From Phycisphaerae bacterium (lineage in GTDB: Bacteria > Planctomycetota > Phycisphaerae > UBA1845), in NCBI GenBank assembly GCA_022072505.1, contig JAJVHU010000001.1, forward strand, positions 1 through 47,967: DNA of 47,967 nucleotides, written 5' to 3'. This document shows, piece after piece, positions 1 through 8,854 of this stretch. Both the position numbers and the translations under genes were made by a program. The first letter of the stretch is position 1. Every line of letters begins with the position of its first letter. Under the pieces are notes generated by a model. It was not told the origin of the DNA, did not search any database, and saw only the letters and a list, made by a program, of their open reading frames with translations.

Positions 1-55
1 TATTGGAGCGGTCTTTGACGGGCAAGCGAGAGGAGTCGATCATAACGGGGGAGGA

Positions 56-784
56 TTGAACCTGCGGCGGATCCCGCAGACGCCTCCGTCCCGCATCCGT
101 GGAACCGGCAGCGTGTCCAGGCGTCCAACATCACAGGATGAACCGCGAAACCGCGACGGCGGGTCGGCTGGCGGGTCGGCCGGCGCCGCCGGAACCGACG
201 ACGCCGCGCTGATCCGGCGGGTGCAGTGCGGCGAGGTTCGCCTGTTCGCCGAGTTGGTCCGGCGCTATCAGGACCGGGTGTACAACACGTGCTGGCGGGT
301 CTGCGGACATGCCGAGGACGCGCGTGATCTGACGCAGGATACGTTCCTTCACGCCTTCCGACGGATCGGCGAGTTCCGGCTGGACAGCCGGTTTTACACC
401 TGGCTGTTCCGCATCGCCGTGAACCTGTCGATTTCGCACCGACGCAAGGCGCGTCATCGCGCGGCGTGGTCGCTCGACGGGGCGTCCGGAAACGACGACG
501 CTTCCGGGTCGCCGGCCGGCCGGCTGGCGGATCATGACGGAGAACCGCCCGACGAGCGGGCGAGCATCGCGGAGCAGCGCGAGCGCCTCGGACAGGCGCT
601 GCGGCGTCTGGACGAGGAGCATCGGACGGTGATCGTGTTGCGCGATATTGAAGGGTTGAGTTACGCGGACATCGCGGAGGTTCTCGATGTTCCGGTGGGG
701 ACCGTCCGGTCGAGACTGCACCGGGCGCGCCTCGAGTTGTCGGAGGTGATGCGCCCCCTGGAGGCTCAAAGAAAGCACGCATGA
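56..784 (+). CDS. ECF-type RNA polymerase sigma factor
   Basis: Sigma-70 family, ECF group. Region 2 is clear at about residues 65-130, with LFAELVRRYQDRVYNTCW, then DLTQDTFLHAF and FYTWLFRIAVNL, the core-binding and -10 recognition helices. Region 4 lies at about 180-235, with LSYADIAEVLDVPVGTVRSR as the -35 helix-turn-helix. The linker between them is longer than usual and Asp/Gly-rich. The TTG at 56 abuts a GGGGGAGGA run; an in-frame GTG at 113 is an alternative start, because the first 50 residues are low complexity and outside the family domain. The stop codon overlaps the ATG of the next gene (ATGA), so the two are translationally coupled as a sigma/anti-sigma pair. The regulon cannot be read from the window. 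Confidence 0.93.
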   Translation: MNLRRIPQTPPSRIRGTGSVSRRPTSQDEPRNRDGGSAGGSAGAAGTDDAALIRRVQCGEVRLFAELVRRYQDRVYNTCWRVCGHAEDARDLTQDTFLHAFRRIGEFRLDSRFYTWLFRIAVNLSISHRRKARHRAAWSLDGASGNDDASGSPAGRLADHDGEPPDERASIAEQRERLGQALRRLDEEHRTVIVLRDIEGLSYADIAEVLDVPVGTVRSRLHRARLELSEVMRPLEAQRKHA

Positions 785-2850
785 GACCGCCCGCGGAAGA
801 ATTGAGCCAACTGCTGTCGGCGTACCTCGACGACGAGGTCAGCACGGCCGAGCGACGGCGCGTCGAAGCGGCGCTGACGTCGGACCCGTCCGCGAAGGCG
901 CGGTTCGACGAGCTGCGCGCGGCGCGCGATGCGACCGCGGCCCTGCCTCGGCGCGCCGCTCCGCCGGACCTTGCGGAAGCGATCGGCGCTGAACTCGAGC
1001 GGGAATCCCTGCTGGCGGGGCGTTCGGCGGCGACGACGACGCCGAACCGGGGGGTGCGGATCATTCTTCCGACGCTGGCGGCCGCGGCGCTGCTGATGTT
1101 CACGGTGCTGAGTCTCGACCGATTCCGCAAGGACGGGGCGGATTCTTCGACGCAGACGGTGATGCGCAAGCCCGCCGACGCGCTGTCCGAAGCAGTCCAG
1201 CCGCGGCTCGCTGAACCCGCGGACCGCGCGCGACCGATGCCCGGATCGACTTCCGCGCCAGCGCCGCAGCGCGGACGCGCGGTCGAATCCGGTGACGTCG
1301 CGGCCTTGCGTGAGTCTGTCGCCGACCGCGACGACCTTCCGGCCGCGCGCCCGCCCGCGCTGGTGGCCCAGCGATTGCTCGCCGTCACGGGGATCGACCA
1401 GAAGTTGCGGGCGGGCGTGACGCCTGATCTGGTCCGGGAGCACCGCTTCGACAATGAGCCTGCGCAGGTCCGACTGACCTGTGCGGACGCCGCCGCGCGC
1501 GATGCCGCGCTCTCCGCCATCACGGAGGCGCTTTCGGCGATGAACGCCGCGAACCTGGCGGAAGCCGCACCGGCGGAGGCGAAGGCCGCCTATCTTGCGG
1601 GGCAGCCGGGCGTGAATTTTGAATCTTCCGACGAACGACAGGTGCTGGTGCGCATTCCGCGCGCCGACCTGGATCCGTTCCTTCAGCGGATTCGTCCGTC
1701 GGCACGGGCTGACGTTGCGGCGGAACTGCGTCTCGGCCGGGTTGTCGCTCGCGGCTGGGCATCAGTTGAGCCGCTGCTTGCCGGCGAGGACGTTCAGATC
1801 GAGATGATCGGCGATGAAGAACCGGCGGGCGTTTTCGTCGGCGCGCCGGTGATGCGGGTCGAAGTGAACACTGCCGCGTCGCCCGAAGGCGCCGCCGCGA
1901 CGGAGTACAAGGCGCCGGAGGACGATGCCGAGACGATGACGCCGCCCGCGAGTTTCGAGGACGCCCTCAAGGAGATGGCGGATTCCCTGCTCGCGCGACG
2001 TGAAAACACGACAGACCGCGCTGCGGAGCGAGCATCCGCAGGCGCGGTCGTTGCCGAAACCGATGCGTCGGAGGCGTCGGCGGCGGGACGCATATCCCAG
2101 GCGCAACCCGAGCGGCCCGGCGTTCCCGCCGGCGAGGAGGCAGACGCAACGCCCGCGGAGCGCGTCAGCCCCGCAACTCGCGCCGCCGTCGCCTTGAAGG
2201 ATCCGCAGGAGACGGCGCGAGCCGGAAAGGATGCGACCCCCGCTGAACCGACCGGAGGCGAGCACAAGCCGGACGTCGAGGAGAGAAAAGGCAAGGCGTC
2301 CGAGTCAGGGGCGAACGATCCGTCAGCGCTGGGTTATGCGGACAAGGATGTTGCTACGAAGAAGTCCTCGACGCCCCCTGCCGAGAAATCCGCGCCGGCT
2401 CGACCGCGTCGCACGCCGTCCGCGGACGACGACGCTGAAGCCGAAGAAGGTCTGACGGCCAACGCTGATGAGGGGCGGTCCGCCCGCGACTCTCTGATCA
2501 GGCGCCGGCTCCAAGCCCTGCGCCGCGCGGACGCCGCGGATTCGGAACCGTCGAGCGCCTCCGATCCCGGGAGGGCGCCGGAGTCCGCCCTCGCCGCCGA
2601 GTTGGGCTTCCCCGTGTCCGCCGCTGACGACCAGGCCGCGGAGATATCCGGGCGCGAGATCTCTCGATCCGAAGCGCGTTCAGCCGGTCAACCCTCGGCA
2701 ACGAGCGGTTCGGATTACGTCACGTTCATCATTCGCGTGACGATCCTGTCCACCGAGCCGACGAAGAAGCCCTCGGGGGACGAATCTCACCGCGCGCCGG
2801 GTTCGAGGCCCGCGACTCCCGAGAAACCGTCGAACTCATCGCAAAACTGA
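781..2850 (+). CDS. Membrane-anchored anti-sigma-factor-like protein with long disordered tail
   Basis: The position directly behind an ECF sigma gene (4-bp overlap) and the N-terminal 60 residues (LSQLLSAYLDDEVSTAERRR) match the anti-sigma helical domain family (zf-HC2/RsiW-like). The usual HxxxCxxC zinc ligands are absent, as in zinc-free anti-sigma factors. One transmembrane helix lies at about residues 92-111. The following roughly 570 residues are rich in Ala, Asp, Glu, Arg and Pro, with low-complexity stretches and a hydrophobic beta-like segment near the C terminus (VTFIIRVTILS). The total of 689 aa is far longer than a typical anti-sigma factor. Expected role, by family: hold the sigma factor at the membrane until a signal releases it. 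The tail could be an envelope sensor or stalk; that is inference. Confidence 0.8.
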   Translation: MRPPAEELSQLLSAYLDDEVSTAERRRVEAALTSDPSAKARFDELRAARDATAALPRRAAPPDLAEAIGAELERESLLAGRSAATTTPNRGVRIILPTLAAAALLMFTVLSLDRFRKDGADSSTQTVMRKPADALSEAVQPRLAEPADRARPMPGSTSAPAPQRGRAVESGDVAALRESVADRDDLPAARPPALVAQRLLAVTGIDQKLRAGVTPDLVREHRFDNEPAQVRLTCADAAARDAALSAITEALSAMNAANLAEAAPAEAKAAYLAGQPGVNFESSDERQVLVRIPRADLDPFLQRIRPSARADVAAELRLGRVVARGWASVEPLLAGEDVQIEMIGDEEPAGVFVGAPVMRVEVNTAASPEGAAATEYKAPEDDAETMTPPASFEDALKEMADSLLARRENTTDRAAERASAGAVVAETDASEASAAGRISQAQPERPGVPAGEEADATPAERVSPATRAAVALKDPQETARAGKDATPAEPTGGEHKPDVEERKGKASESGANDPSALGYADKDVATKKSSTPPAEKSAPARPRRTPSADDDAEAEEGLTANADEGRSARDSLIRRRLQALRRADAADSEPSSASDPGRAPESALAAELGFPVSAADDQAAEISGREISRSEARSAGQPSATSGSDYVTFIIRVTILSTEPTKKPSGDESHRAPGSRPATPEKPSNSSQN

Positions 2851-3459
2851 ACCGGCTTGCCCTTGCTCGCACAGGCGGCGCCATGCTTTCCGCAACCCGG
2901 GGCGCGGGTTCCGGAAAAAAATCGTGTTCTCGGAATTATCCGCGGTTCCCTTGGCGAAGCCGGGCGGCTATCATAAGGCGGTCGTCCCACGTTGCGGGGC
3001 GGGCCGCGGTCCGATTTCACGTGGCGGAACCGATAGACGAACCCAGGGAGGCTGTCAGGCCTGAGCGTCATACGACGTAGCGACCCCTTCGAGGTTGCCG
3101 GTCCGGACGCTCCCCAGCCACCCACGTTGTACTTGGGTTTCGTCACCTGCCGGACCCGGTTACGAACGCCTCGTCGGCGTCGGGACGACTCTGAAACGGG
3201 CCTGTGCGCGCTGGCGGCAGGCCCGCTTCATGCGCTGCAACTCGCTGGAATCAAGCGACTTACTTATTATAACCCGCCCCGGGCTCCGTCCGACTGACGC
3301 CGACGTTTGCACGGATTGAGTTCCTGACCTCCGCCCGACGGTCCACCGGAACAGTCCGGGAATCTTGTCCGGTCCCGGCTAAAGAACGTCCTGTAATCCT
3401 CCCGATACCCGGATGGCGTTCGGTGGAATCCGAACCCGAGTGACGGCGGAGGCCGGAAG
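2851..3459. other. Intergenic region, no convincing gene
   Basis: 609 bp without a supported ORF. It holds a -10-like TATCAT near 2970, a 12-bp imperfect stem around 3192-3228 (GAAACGGGCCTG pairing with CAGGCCCGCTTC, one mismatch) and an AT-rich TTACTTATTATAA tract near 3260-3275. The stem is not followed by a T run. A structured RNA is possible but I could not match one to a known class. Confidence 0.4.
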
Positions 3460-3678
3460 ATGAAGCGGAACAGCGTGTTCACAAAGGTCAGAAGAGCGGT
3501 CGTCGGCGTGGCGACGGGTCTGGGGGCGGGCGGGGTGATCCTTGCATCAGGGTGCGACGTCTCCTCCGTGCGCACGGTCGCGCGCGGTTTGACGGCGTTT
3601 GCGGACCTCGTCGAGCCTGAACCCGAGCCGACATTCGAGGACGCGCTTCGCAACGAAATCGAAGACTGGTTTGATTAA
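3460..3678 (+). CDS. Small lipoprotein-like hypothetical protein (72 aa)
   Basis: GGAGG lies a short distance upstream of the ATG (GGAGGCCGGAAG-ATG), a good ribosome binding site. The basic N terminus, hydrophobic stretch (VVGVATGLGAGGVILASGC) and cysteine resemble a lipoprotein signal with lipobox ASGC, giving a mature peptide of about 40 residues that is acidic and ends in EDALRNEIEDWFD. No family recognised. Short lipobox-bearing proteins of this shape are, in my recollection, common in planctomycete genomes, but that is not checked. It converges with kdsA. Confidence 0.55.
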   Translation: MKRNSVFTKVRRAVVGVATGLGAGGVILASGCDVSSVRTVARGLTAFADLVEPEPEPTFEDALRNEIEDWFD

Positions 3679-3839
3679 GCCCGGACAGGCGCCGCGATCG
3701 GCAGGCAGGGAAGCCCTGACCGATCCGGTTCCCGGGCGGACACTATCCGGCAATGCGGCACCAGCGCCTGCAAGGACGTCGGCGCCGCCGCATCTGCCAG
3801 ATGGCTCGCTCAAACGAGGCTCGCCACCGTTGCTCGCGC

Positions 3840-4667
3840 CTACGCCCGCACGGCCCGGCTCACCCGGACCACGGCCTCCAGCAGCGCCGGAAACTCCGCA
3901 AGAGGATACACCGTGGCGGGATCGCTTTTCGCCCGGTCCGGCGCGTCGTGAACTTCCATGAAAAGCGCGTCCGCCCCCGCCGCCACCCCGGCCAGCGCCA
4001 ACGTCCCGGTGAACTCCCGCTGTCCGCCGCTTTGATGCCCCGCCGCCCCGGGGAACTGGCAACTGTGCGTCGCGTCGAACACCACCGGCGCGAACCTCCG
4101 CATCTTCGGAATCGCGGTCATGTCGTTGACCAGCCGGTGATAGCCGAAAAACGTCCCGCGCTCGGTGAGCATCACGTTGCGACAGCCGCCCTCCGCCAGC
4201 TTCTCGACGACGTTGCGCATCTCTTCCGGCGAGACGAACTGCCCTTTCTTGACGTTGACGCACTTTCCAGCCGCCGCCGCCGCCGCCAGCAGGTCCGTCT
4301 GACGGCACAGGAACGCGGGAATCTGAAGGCAGTCCAGCGCCCGTCCGGCCGGCTCGGCCTGCTCCGGCGCGTGAATGTCCGACAGCACCGGAACGCCCAC
4401 CTCGTCGCGCACGCGGCGAAGGATGCGCAGCCCCTCCTCCAGACCCGGTCCGCGGAAGCTGCGGATGCTGGAGCGGTTCGCCTTGTCGAAGCTCGCCTTG
4501 AACACCAGCGGCACGCCGCTCGACGCGCACGCGTCCCGCAGGGCGCGGGCGAGGTCAAGCGTATGCTCCGCGGACTCAATGACGCACGGTCCGGCGATCA
4601 AGGCGAGCGCTTTCTCCGGACCGATCTCGATGCCGCCGATGCGTGCGCGTTGAATTGATTCTGACAT
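3840..4667 (-). CDS. kdsA: 3-deoxy-8-phosphooctulonate (Kdo-8-P) synthase
   Basis: Condenses phosphoenolpyruvate with arabinose-5-phosphate, the first committed step of Kdo synthesis for the LPS inner core. The family motifs run in order through 275 aa: AGPCVIES, FKASFDKANRSS, FRGPGLEEG, LQIPAFLCRQTDLL, VNVKKGQFVSPEEM, TERGTFFGY and DATHSCQFPG. The Cys in AGPC marks the metal-dependent class (E. coli KdsA has Asn there). The ATG at 4667 was chosen because the reading frame upstream of it carries no family sequence. It diverges from the LOG-family gene, leaving about 176 bp for the two promoters. It indicates an LPS-bearing outer membrane. Confidence 0.95.
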   Translation of the reverse strand: MSESIQRARIGGIEIGPEKALALIAGPCVIESAEHTLDLARALRDACASSGVPLVFKASFDKANRSSIRSFRGPGLEEGLRILRRVRDEVGVPVLSDIHAPEQAEPAGRALDCLQIPAFLCRQTDLLAAAAAAGKCVNVKKGQFVSPEEMRNVVEKLAEGGCRNVMLTERGTFFGYHRLVNDMTAIPKMRRFAPVVFDATHSCQFPGAAGHQSGGQREFTGTLALAGVAAGADALFMEVHDAPDRAKSDPATVYPLAEFPALLEAVVRVSRAVRA

Positions 4668-4843
4668 CCGACGAAGGTCCGACGGGGTTCGATCTCCGCA
4701 TGAGCCCGCCAGTCTACGCAGACCGCACCGCGCGGACAACCGGTCGCCGACTCCACCGAGCCCGCGCCCCGCGACATCCTTGCTCGAAAGCGCGTCGTCC
4801 GCGAAGATGCCCGCCGAGAACCCCGGCGGGGCGGAGAAACCCA

Positions 4844-5902
4844 GTGAATCACAAGGATGACGGCGCCAACCTCGCGCCGCGCGCATCGCGCAAGGGAAGG
4901 GACGAGCTGCTCAACGCGATCCACGCGTTCATCGAGCAGCACGCCCCCTGCGCCGACGCCGACCTCCTCGAACAGATGGTGTACACCGTCTGCCGCCTCG
5001 CGAAGGACCACACCGGTCGCGGGGAACTCAAGATTCTCAACCGCGCCCTCAAGGAGCTGCGCCTCGCCTTCAAGACCTTCGCGCCCTTCGCCCACGTCCG
5101 CAAAGCCACGATCTTCGGCTCCGCGCGTACGCCGGAAACCCACCCGCAGTATCAGGAAGCCCGAAAGTTCGCCCAACTGATCCAGGCCGCCGGCTGGATG
5201 GTCATCACCGGCGCGGGCGACGGCATCATGCGCGCGGGACACCACGGCGCGACGCGGGAGTCCAGCTTCGGCGTGGCGATCAGCCTGCCCTTCGAGCAGT
5301 CCACCAACGACGTCATCGCCGGCGACGAGAAGCTCGTGAACTTCCGCTACTTCTTCACCCGCAAGCTCATGTTCGTGAAGGAGGCCAACGCGATCGTCCT
5401 TTTCCCCGGCGGGTTCGGCACGCAGGATGAGGGCTTCGAAGCGCTGACCCTCGTGCAGACGGGGAAGTCGCACATCCTCCCGATCGTCCTGTGCGATGAA
5501 CCGGGCGGGACGTACTGGCAGCACTGGCGGACCTACGTCAAGGCCGAGTTGCTCGGCACGCGCATGATCAGCCCCGAGGACATGGACCTGTTCCACGTCA
5601 CCGACCGGGCCGAGGACGCCGTCCGCGTGGTGACGCGCTTCTACCGCCGCTATCACTCGCAGCGCTTCGTCAATGACGAACTCGTCCTGCGCCTGCTCAG
5701 CCCGATCAGCGCCGCCGATCTCGACCGGTTGAACGCGACCTTCGCGGGCATCCTCACCGGCGGGACGATCACGCAGTTCAAAGGCGCCCTGCCCGACGAG
5801 CGCGGAGAGCTGGCGGACCTTTACCGCCTGAAAATGTCGTTCAACCGCCGCAGCATGGGCCGGCTGCGCAAGCTCATCGACTTCGTGAACGACGCGGAGT
5901 AG
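4844..5902 (+). CDS. LOG family protein (nucleotide 5'-monophosphate nucleosidase type)
   Basis: Rossmann-fold LOG/TIGR00730 family of nucleoside-monophosphate phosphoribohydrolases. The signature PGGFGTQDEGFE lies at about residues 188-199, preceded by VITGAGDGIMRAGHHGA and FGSARTP in the nucleotide-binding fold. Flanking helical segments of about 85 residues (N-terminal) and 100 residues (C-terminal) make it 352 aa, larger than short LOG proteins and closer in size to the PpnN-like branch. The GTG at 4844 follows GGAG with a 7-base gap; the frame upstream is open but lacks a ribosome site and overlaps the kdsA start. Family role: release of free base from AMP/GMP-type nucleotides. Exact substrate is not inferable here. 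Confidence 0.88.
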   Translation: MNHKDDGANLAPRASRKGRDELLNAIHAFIEQHAPCADADLLEQMVYTVCRLAKDHTGRGELKILNRALKELRLAFKTFAPFAHVRKATIFGSARTPETHPQYQEARKFAQLIQAAGWMVITGAGDGIMRAGHHGATRESSFGVAISLPFEQSTNDVIAGDEKLVNFRYFFTRKLMFVKEANAIVLFPGGFGTQDEGFEALTLVQTGKSHILPIVLCDEPGGTYWQHWRTYVKAELLGTRMISPEDMDLFHVTDRAEDAVRVVTRFYRRYHSQRFVNDELVLRLLSPISAADLDRLNATFAGILTGGTITQFKGALPDERGELADLYRLKMSFNRRSMGRLRKLIDFVNDAE

Positions 5903-5939
5903 CCGACCGGGTTCCGTCTGCCGGGCGAGCGCGGGACGC

Positions 5940-8120
5940 TCAGCGCAGCGCCGCGGCGCGGTCCCGGTACAGCTTCTGCCGCGTCGATCCGGGCTCGGAT
6001 TGATCGGCGAGCGCGTCAAAGATATCCGCCGCTTCGGACGCGCGCCCGCAATGCGCGAGGACTTCGGCCAGATTCACACGAGCGTTCCAGTGCGTCGGGT
6101 TGAGTTCGACCGCGCGACGGGCGTGACGGACGGCGTCGTCGGGGCGGAAGTGGGCGGCGTCCGTCCGGTCGATCAGCAGGACCGCGAGGTTGGTGTGCGC
6201 CTCCCAGTCCTCCGGCGCAAGACGCAGGGCCTGCGCGTACGCCTCGATCGCCGCCCCTCGGCTGCCGGCGGCGAAGCGAACGTACGCCAGCGCCTTCCAC
6301 GCCGCGACGTCTTCCGGGAAGCGTTCGACCAGCCGCTCGTAGGCCCGAGCGGATTCCGCCGGGTCGGAAAGCTCGTTCACCTGCGCCCAGCGGCGTAAGA
6401 GAGCAGGGTCGTCCGGGTTCTGCGCCAGCGCCGCCCGCGCCGCGTCAATCCGCTCGCGCGGCGACCGTCCCCCGAGCCGCTCCCGGACATCCTCAAGCCC
6501 TCGCTGGAACTCGATATTGCCCGGCGCCAGCTCGACGGCGCGAACCCAGCTCTCGAAGGATTCGCGGAGGCGGCCGAGTTGGGCGAGCGCTTCGCCTCGG
6601 GCGGCATGCGCGCCCGCAGCCAGGGGATAGGCGGCGATCGACTCCTCCAGGTAGGAAAGAGCGGCGGCGGCGTCCGCCCGCGCCAGGGCGCTTCGACCCA
6701 GAAACGCGCACATCGGAGCGCTGCGGCGACCCGGCGGCATTCGCGCGTAGTCCGCGGCGAAAAGCGTCGGCGTGTCCTTCCACGCCGGGTTGCGCAACGC
6801 CGTGCGCGCCGCCAGCGCGACGATCAGCGCCGTCGCGATCAGGACGCCCCGGCTGACCGGAGATGCGTCTGATGTCGCAACCGACGATGAATCCGAGGGC
6901 GGCCTGCGACGACGAACGTCGTCAATGACCAGCGCCAGCGCGAGACAGACCCAGATCGAGGGCGCGTAGAAAAGGCGCTCCGCCATCAGGACGTCGAGGT
7001 GAACGAGCATGTTGCTCGGCAGCGCGTACGACGCCGCGAACCCCGCCGCCGCCGCCGCCCACCGCCGATCCGTCCGCAACGAGCGCGCCGCCGCGGCGAC
7101 AACGACCGCGGTCAGCGACACCCCCAGCAACACGTGCGCATCCAGCGGTCCGCGCACCGGCAGGACGACGTTGAGCGAGTAATCGCACAAGAGCGGGTCC
7201 GGCCAGAACATCAGCGCCGCGTACCGCCCCAGCACCGCCCACGGCGACCAGAACCGGACGGCGGCGCCGGACTCGCGCAGAAAATTGCCCGCGCCGCCGC
7301 GCTGCCCGCCGACCGTCAGCCGCCCCGCGCACACTTCGTACCGCGCCCACAAATACAGCAGAAGCACCGCCGACAACGGCAGGACGACCGCGAACACGGA
7401 GCGCCATCGCGTTCCGCGGAAACCGGCCCGGGAGCCCGGCTCCGTTTCGCCCCCCCGGAAGTCCGGCTCCGTTTCGCCCGGACGCATCCGCATCCAGCGC
7501 CACGCCGCGACCGCGATGACGACCGCCGCTCCGCTTTCCTTGCTGAAGATCGCGACGGCCCCTGCCGCGACGCCGGCCCACGTCCACGCCCGCGCCGCCC
7601 CGTGCCGCTTCGCCCTCGCCGCGGCGTCCGTCGCGAGAACCGCGGACGTCAGCCCCAGCGCTGACAACAGTTCCGCCCGCCCCACGACGTTGGCGACCGC
7701 CTCGACGTGGATCGGATGCGCCGCGAAGACCAGCGCGACGAACGTCGCGGCCCCCGCGCCGACGCCCAGCCGCGACGCCAGTGCGCGCACGCCCAGACTC
7801 ACCGCCGCGTGAAGTAAAACGTTGACCAGGTGAAACGACCACGGGTGTGGACCCAGCAGGCGCCGCTGCCACGCGTACGTCTGCACCGTCAGCGGGCGAT
7901 AAAGGACGTCGATCGCGTCGCCCTCGTTGCTGCCGTGCCAGTAAGGCGTCACCCACGCCCGCCACCAGGGTTCGCCTTCCGCGAGGACCGGATTCCGCTC
8001 CACCACCGGCACATCGTCGTAGGCGAAGTCGTTCGGAAGGGACGTGGCGTAGGCCGCAATGCAAACGAGCGGAATGACAACGCCCCAGCGACGCCCCAAG
8101 GCATGAAGCCGTCCGATCAT
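5940..8120 (-). CDS. TMTC-like integral membrane glycosyltransferase candidate with TPR tail (copy A)
   Basis: The first 440 or so residues form a polytopic membrane domain. FAYDDVPVV follows the first helix (acidic pair, as at GT-C active sites), then comes the signature HPIHVEAVANVVGRAELLS, then PDPLLCDYSLNVV as in the DUF1736 region. These are hallmarks of TMTC proteins, which in animals O-mannosylate cadherins. The C-terminal 270 residues form tetratricopeptide repeats. The ATG at 8120 (MIGRLH) is used because the following helix aligns with the start of copy B at 45833; an in-frame TTG at 8270 would add a possible extra helix and cannot be excluded. The membrane part contains a short duplicated GETEP segment. 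Likely role: protein or surface glycosylation, by family inference. It converges with the LOG gene (37 bp apart). Confidence 0.82.
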   Translation of the reverse strand: MIGRLHALGRRWGVVIPLVCIAAYATSLPNDFAYDDVPVVERNPVLAEGEPWWRAWVTPYWHGSNEGDAIDVLYRPLTVQTYAWQRRLLGPHPWSFHLVNVLLHAAVSLGVRALASRLGVGAGAATFVALVFAAHPIHVEAVANVVGRAELLSALGLTSAVLATDAAARAKRHGAARAWTWAGVAAGAVAIFSKESGAAVVIAVAAWRWMRMRPGETEPDFRGGETEPGSRAGFRGTRWRSVFAVVLPLSAVLLLYLWARYEVCAGRLTVGGQRGGAGNFLRESGAAVRFWSPWAVLGRYAALMFWPDPLLCDYSLNVVLPVRGPLDAHVLLGVSLTAVVVAAAARSLRTDRRWAAAAAGFAASYALPSNMLVHLDVLMAERLFYAPSIWVCLALALVIDDVRRRRPPSDSSSVATSDASPVSRGVLIATALIVALAARTALRNPAWKDTPTLFAADYARMPPGRRSAPMCAFLGRSALARADAAAALSYLEESIAAYPLAAGAHAARGEALAQLGRLRESFESWVRAVELAPGNIEFQRGLEDVRERLGGRSPRERIDAARAALAQNPDDPALLRRWAQVNELSDPAESARAYERLVERFPEDVAAWKALAYVRFAAGSRGAAIEAYAQALRLAPEDWEAHTNLAVLLIDRTDAAHFRPDDAVRHARRAVELNPTHWNARVNLAEVLAHCGRASEAADIFDALADQSEPGSTRQKLYRDRAAALR

Positions 8121-8334
8121 CGCAGGGAGGATGTCGCGCGGGAGGTATTCGGGCAAGACGCCGACGCACGCGCTGGCAACCGCCAGGAAAACCGGAAGAA
8201 CACCAGGAAGGATGAGATGACGGACAACCGCGGGCACGCCGCGTCGGGCGACGTACTTTTCGCCAGGCAATACGACTTAGGGACGCGCCGTCGGCAAAAC
8301 GGCCCGTGTGCCCCCAAGTCGCCGGTTCCGCCGA

Positions 8335-8424
8335 TCAGACCGCCCCGCCGAAGATCAGCGAAAGCAGAATATTCAGCAGAAGCGGCAACAGGCTGGAGAC
8401 GAATCCTTCAAAAATCGCAGCCAC
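8335..8424 (-). CDS. 29-residue hydrophobic peptide
   Basis: A GTG start preceded by GAAAGGAGTGATTT gives a near-ideal ribosome site (AGGAG, 6-7 base gap). The peptide begins MAAIFEGFVSSLL, continues with a Leu/Ile-rich single membrane segment and ends FGGAV. It lies between the 5S terminator and the TMTC-like gene on the same strand. A possible promoter (TTGCCC, 16 bp, TAATGT) lies about 80-110 bp upstream. No homologue recognised. Its strong translation signal and amphipathic or membrane character favour a real product over chance; it could also act as a leader peptide for the downstream membrane protein. Confidence 0.5.
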   Translation of the reverse strand: MAAIFEGFVSSLLPLLLNILLSLIFGGAV

Positions 8425-8540
8425 AAATCACTCCTTTCAAACCTGGCATCGAGTTCCGCTCTCCGTCAGCGGAACCCCGAAGACCACCGTCGCACGAAAC
8501 ATTAACGGAAACTCACGTCAGGGCAAACCCCGGCGCATGA

Positions 8541-8564
8541 AAATACCCGCCCGAAGGCGGGTAT
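8541..8564 (-). terminator. Rho-independent terminator of 5S rRNA
   Basis: Perfect 10-bp stem AATACCCGCC / GGCGGGTATT with a TTCG tetraloop on the minus strand, lying 8 bases after the 5S 3' end and preceded by a T6 run. The U-rich ascending arm end (TATTTTC) continues the tail. Confidence 0.8.
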
Positions 8565-8572
8565 TAAAAAAG

Positions 8573-8678
<106 letters not shown>

Positions 8679-8683
8679 GAGAG

Positions 8684-8711
8684 AAGGTAGCAGGTGTCCC
8701 ACGGCTGTCAA
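8684..8711 (-). promoter_or_regulatory. Dedicated 5S rRNA promoter
   Basis: Minus strand reads TTGACA (8711-8706), 16-bp spacer, TACCTT (8689-8684), then five bases to the 5S 5' end. The -35 box is a perfect consensus, and the predicted start coincides with the mature 5' end. Confidence 0.7.
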
Positions 8712-8816
8712 GTCCCCGTGACGTCGAGCGAGTGCGTTCCCTTCATTTGACGGCTGGCCGCGTTGGATCACGCGGGCGGCGTCCTTCATAACATCTTTTT
8801 ATTCAGAATCTTAAGG

Positions 8817-8841
8817 CGGACGCCCAAGGTTGGGCGGTCCG
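8817..8841 (-). terminator. Hairpin after cdaR, possible terminator
   Basis: CGGACCGCCCAA and TTGGGCGTCCG pair on the minus strand with one bulged C, 14 bases after the cdaR stop. The following sequence (CCTTAAGATTCTG) is only weakly U-rich. It probably separates the cda operon from the 5S gene. Confidence 0.45.
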
Positions 8842-8854
8842 GTGGGGGGGCCTG

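Noticed and set aside
2960..3240. 6S RNA, RNase P RNA or SRP RNA
   Set aside because: None of the conserved sequence blocks of these RNAs could be found on either strand.
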